Positions 11,799-22,693 of a stretch of DNA of 64,000 nt are shown here, piece by piece; the stretch's first letter is position 1, and every line of letters begins with the position of its first letter. The notes under the pieces are model-generated. The model did no database searches, was not told the origin of the DNA, and worked only from the letters and a program-made list of their open reading frames with translations. The stretch lies in NCBI GenBank assembly GCA_012976225.1, contig JAAVVG010000039.1, positions 27,962 to 91,961 of the forward strand, given 5' to 3'. This stretch comes from Golubevia sp. BC0850 (taxonomy: Eukaryota; Basidiomycota; Exobasidiomycetes; Golubeviales; Golubeviaceae). Position numbers and translations under genes: made by a program.

Positions 11799-12097
11799 CT
11801 TTTAAAGAAAGCGGGGGAGAAGAAGTTAGGAAGAGGGTGAAGTTGATGAGGGACCGAAAAGGAATCGAAAGAGAAGCGTTTTTAAAGAATTCCTTCAAAA
11901 GGAGAAGTTGGCGATGGAGAAGTTCGCACCTCCTTCTAGCTTTCCTCGGCGATCAATCACTCTTGAACCTTTCCTTCTTACTCCACAGAAAGGGGTAGGC
12001 ATAAAATAAAGTTAACAAACGCTACAAGCGACTGTACAAGGTGTGGGTTTTAGCGAATTATCGAGAAGGGAAAGGATCAGCCGAATGGACAAGTCCC
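11799..12097. promoter_or_regulatory. Region upstream of the GH3 gene
   Basis: This interval holds the GH3 promoter and the 3' flank of the GH26-like gene. It has AT-rich tracts (for example near 12001) but no certain motif. Confidence 0.35.
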
Positions 12098-13571
12098 TCA
12101 CTTGTAAATTCCAAATACGGCTTTAGCATCTCCAGTAACTTTGGCGTCTTGCGAGTCGATAACCCTGTAGTCGTGATTGTCCCTTTTGAGAGGTAGAGAG
12201 AAGGAGTGGAAGGATTAATTGGGTTAGGACAAGAAATCCAGGGGGGTGAGAAGGGGCGAGAGAGAATCAACAGGAGATGAGCAAAAATGTTCCAGGTGTG
12301 TTTGGATCTGTTGAAAGGCGTTAGAAAACTCACTTGAAGTAATTGAACCATGTGACGGAGACGAGATTGTTCATTCCTTTGTTAGGAGCATCTAACGTTT
12401 CTTTCATCCAGCTAATCCTTTCATTGTCGTTTGCGTTGTAACCCAGTCCAGTCTCTCCAATAGCGAACTTGGCTCCTTGAGCAGTACAGGTATCATGGAA
12501 GCCTTTCATGGTAGAGACGAAAGAGCCGATTCCTGAAGAAGACTTTGGGTAGTAGTCGATTCCGCACTAGAATGAGAAGAAACGGTCAGCTGCTTTTCTC
12601 TCAGTCACTCCCGGACTCTGACACTCACGAAGGCGAAGGTAGAGAGATCTGGCATGTACTTAGTGTACTCATCAGAGTTGGAAGAGACGTTAGGAGTGTA
12701 GAACATTTTTGCTTTGCCACCTGTTTTGTCGTCTAATGCTTGTTTGACACCAGCAAAGGCTTTTTTGAAGTTATCAGCGGTTTGTTGAGAGGTTCCACCC
12801 GGGTAAGTATTCTTTCCATCCCCTCTGTCGGAAGAGTCCTTGAGATAGTAATCTGAGGAAAAGCGACGAGATTTGAAGGTAAGAAGCTGGTTCGATTCTC
12901 ATGCGAGAAAAGGTCAAAATACTTACTGATCTCATGTCCGAATCTGACTCTGACCTCGATTCCTTCGTCAGTGAACTTCTTGATAACGTTTCCAATGTCT
13001 TGAGCAAGTTGAGTGTTGCTTCCGAAGTATCCACTAGAAAAGCCACCGGCTGAGAAGAAAGTCGAATTGATGGGGTCCGATTGGATCAGTTGATCTGAGA
13101 GAAGATGAAGATTTCTTTTGTTTTGAATTGGAAAGAAGTCACTCACTAGGCATAATCGCCGGTTCAAAGATCGCTCCAGATGCCTTGACATCGTCCAACA
13201 CTTGCAGAAGTTGAGATCCGTCCCAGCTACTTCCCCCAATTTGGGCGTAGTAGCCATAGGTCGAAGCTTTACCTCCACCCAAGAGAGAGTTGAGCTGAGC
13301 CATGTTAGTCTTTGAGTCGCCTCCAGATCCAGAGCCATCATCACTGGAACGAGAATAGAGAAGAAGGAAGAGTCGTCAGATCTATCGAAAAGGGCACTAC
13401 CAAGAAGAAGAAGAGGAAGGAAGAGTAGGTCATTTGAGATACTCACGGTAGCAAACCAAAGCTGACTTGACCTTTCTTCAAGGGCCCATCACGCTTTTGA
13501 ATTGGACTAGCTTGACTCGAGATTGTCATGGCCAAGACCGCGGAGGCTGCTAGACGTGAAGAGATTTGCAT
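12098..13571 (-). CDS. Secreted glycoside hydrolase, GH26-like
   Basis: Exons are 13571-13447, 13343-13147, 13094-12927, 12852-12629, 12566-12334 and 12182-12098, giving 343 aa. A signal peptide (MQISSRLAASAVLAMTISSQA) and a dibasic QKR processing-like site come first. The barrel shows AQIGGSSWDGSQL, EPAIMP, VRVRFGHEI (probable acid/base Glu), YPGGTSQQTADNFKKAF and AIGETGLGYN (probable nucleophile Glu). These fit the clan GH-A pattern of GH26 endo-mannanases and related beta-glycanases. The family assignment is from motifs only. It lies head to tail with the GH3 enzyme, 299 bp upstream of that gene's start, so the pair could act together on plant wall polysaccharide. All six exons are needed for the frame and every junction has GT-AG ends. 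Confidence 0.7.
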
Positions 13572-15587
13572 TTTGAAGATCTTGTGGTTAGTTGAAGTGT
13601 GTCACTTTAGGAGTGTTGATGAAAGAGAAGACAGAAGGTGAACTTCCCCCTTTTAAAGCTTTGACGAAGGACAACCTGCCGCAGGAATGTCCGTTGGCGT
13701 TTGATTACTTCGTTCGGTGCTCCGCGAAAACATCGAACCTTTCGGAAGCTTCTCTGGATTGTTCAAACTGCATTGAACAAAAATACGCCCAATCGAAAAG
13801 AGGTGTACATAATAATCTTCGTGGAAGAGGCTGGAGGCACGAGGAACTCTCTCGCCGCCCTCGCTTCAACCCCTTGCGTCACGGATTTCGGAATTTCGAA
13901 ATTACCACAATTGAATAGGTACCGACTGGTTCCTACATGGATGTCCAGTTTGTTTCTGAGGTTTTCTGTCATTTAATACTTATGTATGTAAACTGAAAGG
14001 ACTTCCGATTTGCGTATCAAGGACCCAGTCTTGTTTCGAGGAAGCACCTGGGTAGACGAGCAGACAAATCTGGCACTAGAGAACGTTCAGCTTCCTCAAT
14101 TTGAGCAGGAACTAGACCATGTTTCAGATGCGAGAACCCTGATATGCATTCTTCTCGAAGTCAGAGGCGAACGTCGAGAGTTCTAGAAGTCCAAGATTCC
14201 GCGAACGGCACAGCCATGTAGGAGGGCTGAAAGGAAAGAAGGATGGAGACTTTGAATCCTTTGATTGGAATTGAGATTTGCATGAAGGGAGAGGAGGATT
14301 GAAAAGTGGAACAAAAGGAGTCGGGTGAGGTGCTCAAAGGGTAGAAGTTTTTGAGAAGACAGAAGAGGACGATCTTCCCTAAAAAAAACACAGATCGGTG
14401 ATGTTTGCTCCTATATTTCAGCGGGAGTAGTGCAGTAGAGCCTTAGTTGTTGAAAGCTGGAAGTTAGGAAGAATAGAAGGGGTTGGATTGAAAGATTGGC
14501 CCCTCTCTCGGTTGATGACAGCTTCCGTCTGTTTCGAGACTCACCTGCAGACTTACACAGAGAGGTGAAGGTGATGGGCTCTATACTTTACGACAGGGTG
14601 AAAGATGGGAGATGTTGGGGCGAAGGGTGGGAAAAGGAGTGATTCTTGGAGGCCAGAAGGATTCTCATGCGATGTCTCTCTCCACAGAGGTCAGCGAAGA
14701 GTCAGCAGATTATGAATCCAGTGCTGTATTACTGGGGCGGTCGAGGAAGGTAGCTTGGGAGAAAGAGCAAAACGGTTGGCTCCCATACACAGCGAGGAGT
14801 GGGAAGGACTCTCTTCCTCTCGTCCTCTTTGCTCATGGTCCTCCACATTTGTACATTGAAAGTGAAGTACTCAACCAGTTTGATGCTGCTTGAGGTCCCG
14901 AGAAGAAGTGCAGCTTCTCTTTCTCCTCTTCCCTCTTTTCACTCCGACAGATTCTGAATGTTTCCAATTCACATCTGATTTCAACACGATCAGTACCAGG
15001 AGCAATTATACAACTTTCAACGTTCTCTTCTTTGCCTTTGATCACTTCCCCTCTGTGTTACTCACCTCTTTTCCTCGGTCTTCCCTCCAGCTAATTGCAT
15101 CTTCTACTTCCTGAAGAAGTTGTACTCAACGCAACGAACCTCGCATACGGTTTGGTACGTTTAGTTTGCGAGGGGATACAGGTTGAGCGATAAAGTCGGT
15201 CTTTTTCTTGCACTTTGGAATTCAAGCGTGACAACTACTGGATGGAAGAGATGAACCAGTAGCCTTTTGAAACTGCGAGAACCATGAATTGAATCATGTG
15301 TGTGAGAGTGCGTTCGAGATGGATTGGATAGGGGGAATGGGGGAGAACACAGTTGGAGGAGAAGATAGAAGGGATAACTTGAATTGAATTACTTTGCTTG
15401 AGTAGAAGAGGATGGTTGGGGCAGGAAGAGAGGAAGGAAGGAAGTGAAGAAAGAGAGAAGGAGACAAAAAATGCGCGATCTGCTTTTGCTTTCGCAGAGG
15501 CTCCTAGGATAGCGAAAGTGGATCCTTCTCTTCTTTCTTTTCTTTCCCAACATCTGAAAAGAGTTAATCTCTAGTCTCGGAAGCAAC
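13572..15587. other. Two kilobases without a supported gene
   Basis: The first few hundred bases are the promoter side of the GH26-like gene. Open frames such as 14612-14893 (+) and 14890-15114 (+) show no domain, no plausible splice partners and no sequence related to neighbours. I annotate no gene here. Confidence 0.5.
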
Positions 15588-16230
15588 ATGTCGAAGAGAT
15601 CCAACGAAGAAGACGCTCAATCCGAGCCTACTGCCAAAATAACGACTCTCCAAATCAGTCCCGGACAGCACTGAGTACGAAGAGATTAAGATACTATGAA
15701 TAGACTGGACTATAAAACAACTGAGGAGATACGTACTGAGCCGAGTATGCTAATCAAGACTGATGAAGGTGGTTCCAAGAGAAGTGGTTCGTCCATTCTC
15801 TTTCGCTCAGCTTACAGAACAACTTCTTCTTCAATTCATCCCAGATGATTGATTCTGGTTTATCTTACATCGATGCACTGCTACTGAGAAGTGTCAGGCT
15901 AGAGAGAACCGGCAAGAGGTACGAGGCGTAGAAGAGGTGGAAACTGCCTGACGAAGGAAAAGAGTGTCAAAGTGAGTTGATCTTGATCCTCTCTTTTGAC
16001 ACCTAGAAGAGGTTCTAAGCAAGCCATATTCTTTGTATTTCCTCGTTCGAAGACTGACTCAAGAGCAGGATACGCCTGCTTGGAGCTAGCCCTCTATCAC
16101 TTTCGTCTTGCTATACCTGCAAGCGGTCAAAACTTGGATCCTCCAGGTGACGGGCAAGAGGCTGCTTTCGAAAACTCAGGAACCACTGACCAGCGAGTCA
16201 CTCTCATACCTCATTTTTTAATCAAGTAGG
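15588..16230 (+). pseudogene. Wreck of a TPR-type F-box gene
   Basis: Pieces match, in order, the N-terminal exons of the TPR-F-box-LRR gene at 35387-37378. Piece one is a start MSKRSNEED (15588; intact copy MSKRLHEEP). Piece two is NRLDYKTTEEIRTE (15699-15740; YRLDFKTAHEICTE). Piece three is SQMIDSGLSYIDALLLRSVRLERTGK (about 15840-15917; PQMIRAGTCDIESLLLRSITLEREGQ), followed by a TAG where the relative has Leu. Piece four is DSRAGYACLELALYHFRLA (about 16056-16112; HSRAGYAYLEIAIQHFRLA). A splice acceptor sits before the last piece in the same place as in the relative. The pieces are in different frames with stops between. No F-box remnant is visible after 16230. Confidence 0.75.
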
Positions 16231-16854
16231 ATGAAGCCGCAGCTTCTTGGTTGAAAGAGAACCTCTCTGAAGTGAAGTTGAAGTGGGTTTGAGGATGTGA
16301 GTCGGTTTGACTGGCATTCACCTTCATGCTAAGCTGAGGCTTTGGAATGACTCGCTTATCCTGCTCTAGTTCTGCCACTTCAAATTCTTTTGGTCTGCTT
16401 TCCTACGCTCTTCTTGCCCTTGCTATCTCGGGTGTGTCGTTAAAGCGGCTTTCTTTCTCTTCTACCTCTGCTTCTAGGATCGCTTGAAACCTGAGAGGAA
16501 GCATTCACTTGTATGCGATATTTCATTTCAGAACAAGCGTGCAATCTGAGCTTCTTTGGCTCGGCTCCCTACACGCTGTGACGATGGGAAAAGAGTAGAG
16601 CTCTTGAGCTAGCGGAGAGGCGAGGCGAGGTTCCTCTTCTTCACCTTCATCAACCCTTCCGTCGAGATCTGAATTGTTTCTGAAAGCGAGAATCGGAGAC
16701 GAGCTCTCTCAGAGACCATCTCATTTGAATCTGAGAAGAGGAGGGAGGAACTTGGACTTGCGCGGTTGCGCGTGCTGACCACCTTGAGCGCGCCTTGTGC
16801 AGCTGATGCTGGCTGAGCCAAACAACAACACCATAGCAACTTTTCCTCCAGCCG
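16231..16854. other. Intergenic stretch upstream of the coiled-coil gene
   Basis: No gene is supported. It should contain the promoter of the downstream plus-strand gene. Confidence 0.4.
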
Positions 16855-19800
16855 ATGGCAAAGAACCTTGCAGCCTTGGCAGGCTACTCTAATCGGAACA
16901 ATAACAATCAATTCGATCAAACGGACGCCTCAATCTCCAACAGTAGAGTTCCACCAGCTGGTGTTGGTTTGGATGATCTATCCTCTCTAGACGCTTCAAG
17001 AATAGCACCAACTCAACAAAGGCAATCAACAGGCGCACCTACGAAGACTTCTGCTCCACTACAAAGGAGGAAAACTTTGGGACCTCCCAAGGAACGTGAA
17101 GAGAATGGAAATGGGGAAGTAGGTTCTGGTGTTGGGGCAGCAGCACCTGATACTCCTCAACAGAAGCAACAACTTCAACCTCAACCGGATACAGAAAGGA
17201 AACCAGACAACCGTAGAGGTTTTGGAGTTAGGATATCTGATAACTCAATAGCTAGACCCAATGGAGGGTTGGGAGTGGGAGGAGCTAGAAGAGTCCCCTC
17301 CGGAACTCAACAAGATGATTCATCTCTAGATCAAACTCAAAACACGGAAGATTTAGAACTTAAAGCCATTCAAAGAGATTTCTCAGTTGGTCAAGAAACA
17401 AGAGAAGATGGTTTAGACACTTTCTCAGAAGATCAGATCCGTCCAATCTCTCCAACTTCCTCAACTTCCTCAATCGGTCTTCATGATCCTTATTCAAAAG
17501 CTTTCGCTTCTTCTTCTAAGGGTAGATCTTCAAGTACTGCAAAAGGTCAGGCTCAAACAGTTAAAACTGCAATGCAGAAGATAAACAACTTGACAGTTGA
17601 GAAAGAAGACCTCCAGATAGAATTGGACTATCATAGAAGGAAAATGTCACCTGAAGATCAAGGGAAGGAGATTATTGCTCTTAGGTTGAGAAACAACACT
17701 CTCAACAGGAAAATGACTAGTTTGAGTGAATTGGTTACTGGTCAGGATAAGATGATTAGAGTTCTTAACAAGGAGATTAAACGAGGGAAGAGGGAGGGTG
17801 AAGAAGGGGATGGGAGGAAAGATCAGGAATTTGAGGAATTGAGAGAAAGAGCTGAGAGAGATGATGAAGAGTTGGAGAGGCTTAGAGAGGAGGTGAGGGA
17901 GCTCAGAGAGAGAGAAAGTGAGAGGAGTAGGGAACAGATTCAAGGTGCTGATGAGGTGAGTTCAAGGTCGGAACTGGGCGAGATGAGTCGATTCAGGTGA
18001 AATTTTGAGCTCAGATGGAAGTAGAGAAACTCCGAAGGCGGATCTAGAGCTCGAGGAGCTCCCGAGCAGCGTCTGGGAGAGTTAGCTTTATTTTCCGATT
18101 CGCGCGGAAAGACCTTCTTTCGACCTTCAGAATACTTCTTTGGGTAATGTGACTCTGTCCTGATGAACCTATCCTTTGATCGACCTATCCTCTGATTCCG
18201 CTCTCTCGACTTCTTTCTCCCTCTCCCTCTCCCTCGTAGGCTCTCAAATCTCAACTCGAAGCTCTCTCCTCAGACCACGCAGTCGAACTTCATACGCTTC
18301 AAATCGAAAAGGATTCAGTTTTAGAAGACCTGGAGAAAATCAATTTGGAAGCTCAAGATTTAAGAAATGAACTCATGATCGTTGAAGAAGAGAAAGAAAG
18401 TCTAGAGAAAGAAGCAGGAGAAGCTAAATTGGCTTTGAGAACATTGGAAACTAGTCATGAAAGATTGAACAATTCTCTACTTTCAGCAAAGACGAATGAA
18501 CAAGTTTTGAAGGATGAGAAGATCGATTTGGAAGGTATTGTGGATGACTTGAGACACAAGTTGCAGAAATCTGGAGAGGAAAGCTTTGAAGTTCAGGAGG
18601 ATAGAAGAGAGGTGAGTGGTTGTGAATTTGGGATTTTCTGGGAAGAGCCATGAATATGATTTGAGATAAAGACAACTAGCTGACGCCTTTCCCCTTTCTC
18701 TCGATTGGTATCCACCTTTTGATCAAGGAAACGAACAATCTGAGAGACAAGATTACCTCCTTAGAACTGGAGATCGAAAGACTGAAAAGTCAAGTAGACG
18801 ACTACCAAGCTGAGCATCTTGAACAACTCAGACATGTAGAGGAAATGGAAGATCGCGTAGAGGGATTGGAGTCAGAATTGAGAGAGCTGGAGGCCGGCAA
18901 AGAGGTGAGTCTAGAAGTCTCAGGAATGAATGGTTGATTCGAATCACTGATCTCTGGATCTATACTCTCTTTCGTTCTTGCAGGAGCTCGAACAATTCGC
19001 TGCGGACAAGGAGCAAGAGGCTATGGAACTAGATGGTCAACTTCATGAACTCGAAGAATCGAACAAGGTCTTAGTTGAAGATTGCAATACGATTGAGAAG
19101 GAGAGAGAAGAGTGTTTGAATCTGATCGATGAACTGAAGGATCTCATCAATTTGAGAGACGAGGATCTGGAGGCTACGAATCGAGAATTGGTTGAGGTCA
19201 GTATCATTTCGAAAGTTAGAAGCGAAGGGAGTCATATCACTGATCTACTCTCTTCTTTCACTTTGAATTTGAAACTCTCTTACTTGAAACCATGATCAGT
19301 CTTCAAATCTGAGGCTAGAATTGGAGAGACAATTGGACGACAAAGAGACTGGATTCAAGAAGTTGCAAGCTGAATTAGGGTTTGTCGAAGAAAGATACGA
19401 GATAGAGAATTCGCATCTCACGAAGGTGAGTGCCGTTTTGTTCCAAGACTCCGAATTTCCGCCAACATTCCAAGGAAGAGGCGCTCTTGAGGTGAGAACG
19501 CTGATTCTCACGCTATCTTACCTTTCACAGTCGGCGCACGATGCTCAACTACGCTTAACAGACCTTCTTCAAAATCACGAGATCAAATGTTCAGATCTAA
19601 GTCGTGCAGAGAAAGAGTTGGCTGAAGCTTTGAAAGCGATCGACGAACTGGAAGACGAGAGAGAGAATATGCTTAGAGATTTGAAAACGGAGGAAGAAGC
19701 TAGAGATAATGCGGAGGAGGCCTTCCAAGCCGAACTGGATAAGAAGACGAGAGTCTGGGAGAGAGACTTGGAGGACAAAGAGGAGGTGAGCGTGATCGAA

Positions 19801-21552
19801 GCAACATTAAAGCTGGAAGAGCCTTGAAGAGAACCACTTACGCTGAACGCCATTTCTTTTGCAAACGCAGGAACTCAAATCCATTGTCAAAGACCTCGAA
19901 ATTCGAACGCAAGAGCTCCAGAATTCTCGTCAAGATCTAAGCCTAGTTCAAGAAGCTTTGAGAAAGATTGAGAATGATACTATGAGATTAGGACAATCTC
20001 AAGCTAACGACAAGCACTCACTTGAGTTGGAAATCGATAGATTGAAGAGAGATCTTGGAAGAGTGGAAGATGAATTAGAAAGAGCCAGGAAGGAGATCGA
20101 GAGGAAAGAAGAAGGGATCAGGGAGAAGGAGAGAGGGTTCGAGAAGTTGGTGAGTAAGATCAGAGGGAAGGAAGAGTTGCGCAATTTCTGGCTGCTGAAT
20201 TTCGGGAATCTTTATTTGGAAACAGCACAACGAACATCGAGAGATGTCCAGCAAGTTGGCTTCTGAGAATCAATCTAGACTCGGACTGGATGAGAGATTC
20301 GAGGTGCAACAGCGGGTGAGTGTAAGAATGCTGCTTCTACATGCTAGAATGATTGCGATCCTTCGACTCTAAACGCTTCATATTTATTCTCATCTCCTTG
20401 TCAGGCTGTCAAGTCAGCTCACGAAGAGATCGAAGCTCTCAAATCGAAGATTGAAGAACTAGAGAATGAGCTTTCTAGAGGCGAGAAAGACACGCTTCAA
20501 TCCGAACAATTGACTAGAACTCAACTCACAGAGAGAAACACTTTGCTGTTGAGTATCTATCAATACACGGGTAAGATCGTTGGTGCGGACAGGAACACGC
20601 CGGTGAGTAGCAAAGATTCCGAGATAGGGAGTTGACGGAGTTCCCTTTCCCCCAGTCCTTCACTTTCTGATCTAGACTTCTATCTCTCTTGCTCTCTCTC
20701 CTTACAGCGCAAAAGAGCAGACGATCTCAAGCCTTTCACCAACTTCCCGATCTTCCACGATAGTTTGATGGGTCGTCTTCGCCGTATCACTGAGATTCAG
20801 AAGTCCTTCGAAGAGAGAGCCAAGACTGTAGAAGAAAAGTTCGCTGGTCAATTTGCGTGAGTCATTCGAACCAACTGGGCTTCAAAAGTCACTCTCTGAT
20901 CTTGCATCTTCTTCCCATCTTCTCCCCCCACCAGTGCCTTAAAAAGACAACATGATCAACGTTTCCGACAAATCGACTCTTTCGAAAAATCCTTGAAGAC
21001 AGCCACTGATAAACAAGGTCAATGGAGATCCCGACTGATGACCAAACAAGGAGAATTGGAATCTTCAAAATCTACAGTTCAAGAACTTCAAGCTCAAATC
21101 TCATCCTTAAGAACTCGTGCTAATTTAGCTTCTCCTGAAGATAAGATGAAATTGGTTTCTTTGACTAATAGAGCTAATACTGCTGAAAGGAAACTTTTGG
21201 CAGCTGAGAAACAATTGAGTAACATGGGAGAAAGAAATGAAGATGCTAGGAATAGACAGGGAGAAGTTGATGGTAGACATATGGCTAGAATTAAGGAATT
21301 GGAAATGAGGAATAAGATCTTGGAGGAGAAATGGAAGGGTGAAAGGCAGGGGGCTAAGGAGAGAGTCAAGGATTTGAATGAGGATAAAGCGTGAGTTTTT
21401 GAGAAGAGTTGGGACTTGATGAATGGTTCTTCTACTGATTTCATCTTGCTATCTTTTTCTCATTCTATAGGAGACTTGAGAAGGAGGTGGCTGATGCCAA
21501 CCGTCGTAATCAGAAGTTACAGGCAGTTCATGATGCTGATACAGCAGCTTAG
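16855..21552 (+). CDS. Long coiled-coil protein, spindle-pole/microtubule-organising type
   Basis: Exons are 16855-17955, 18240-18611, 18728-18904, 18984-19196, 19300-19425, 19531-19785, 19871-20149, 20226-20315, 20405-20602, 20708-20856, 20935-21390 and 21471-21552 (1165 aa). The first 240 residues are disordered and Pro/Ser/Gln-rich. A conserved-looking segment near residues 243-310 (NNLTVEKEDLQIELDYHRRK; ALRLRNNTLNRKMTSLSELV) resembles the centrosomin-type motif of fungal MTOC proteins. Almost all of the rest is predicted coiled coil, broken by a Pro-containing block (RKRADDLKPFTNFPIFHDSL). The last part (ELEMRNKILEEKWKGERQGAKERV) resembles the Mto1/ApsB C-terminal region. The likely role is scaffolding at spindle pole bodies or septal MTOCs. 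The Mto1/ApsB assignment is an inference; another coiled-coil family is possible. Confidence 0.7.
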
Positions 21553-22555
21553 GGACCTGGTTCTTCTTCTCCTTTAGTTTTTTTCCGAACCACATCTCTT
21601 TTCATATAAAATTTCGTTCTATCTATATCAATTTCAATCATTTGGTCTCATAGGGTTTCTCTATCTCAAAGGAAAGAGGTTCACTACTTTTTCCCCTTTG
21701 CTCGGTTTTACTTTCTCAGATAATGATCAGATTCCTGTTTCTCACCTTATTTGTACTATTTCTTTTGTAACTCGTATTCTGTCTCTGATAATTCACTCTT
21801 TGACTGCATTTTGAACGAAAAGCTCAGTGGCAAAACTGTGGCAAATAGTTGAGGAGAGGATAAACAGTTTGAGAATGCGCATTTGCCTTTCTTTTCCATT
21901 GAGATGAATTGCTTCTTCCTCTGTGTTGTGCTCTTATCTTTTTGGTTTATCTTAGAAAGTGACGTCGGTTCCTGTTCCTTCTCTCAATGAGATAAGGACC
22001 AGTTATCAAGAGTCTGACCTCCTGCCCCTTTGAAATCGATGTGGAACAGTTGAATAGGGTCATAGGGAGAGAGAAAATTGCATAGGAGTATCATCAAGAA
22101 GAATGGAGGTATAGTATTGGAAGAGGTGTTGGACTCAGTTGGATGTTTCCAGCAGGGAACTGGGAAGACTGAATTCCAAAATGTCGTTGGCGATCCGTGA
22201 ATCTGGTCTTCGGTCAGGTCAGACGAGCTTCCATCGCTTCTTCTTCCGCATATGACGCATCGCGTGACAGAATGAAAGTCATGGACCTTCTCACACACCG
22301 CAACAACCCAGAGTCTCTCTCCACAATCGCAGGGGAGAAGATGCAGAATGGGAAAGAACAGCGACGTTTGACCGCCTTTGGAGAGAGATAACGGGCGATA
22401 AAGACCACGAGGAAATTTTCCTTCTGTCAAAGTGGCTTCGCGTTTTCGCCTGGCCAAGACGGAGCGTTCCTAATTGCCCACTTGCACCGCGGACCTACGG
22501 TAATTCGCTTATCTAGATTACGGAATCTGGATTCAAAATCTTCATCTTCTCACCT
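21553..22555. other. Intergenic stretch, nothing supported
   Basis: This is the 3' flank of the coiled-coil gene and the upstream region of the first transporter. A 157-codon minus-strand frame (22457-21984) shows no recognisable features. Confidence 0.45.
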
Positions 22556-22561
22556 TATAAA
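22556..22561 (+). promoter_or_regulatory. TATA box of peptide transporter 1
   Basis: TATAAA lies 138 bp before the ATG and is followed by a long CT-rich leader. The second transporter has the same motif at a similar distance. Confidence 0.5.
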
Positions 22562-22693
22562 GTGTTCCCCCCTCTCTGCCTTTCGTTCTTTCTTCTTCCC
22601 TCCCAACTCGTCCTTCCTCTACTTTCCCCTTCCTTTCCCCCCTTCCCCCCTTCCTTCTTCCCTTCCCATTCGCCCAACCACAACTTCTTCATC

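Noticed and set aside
14612-15114. Plus-strand open frames that could be a small gene
   Set aside because: No domain, biased composition or splice support, and neither frame resembles the neighbouring relic.
21984-22457. 157-codon open frame on the minus strand upstream of the first transporter
   Set aside because: Mixed composition, no domain, no splice partners, and it overlaps the promoter region of the plus-strand transporter.
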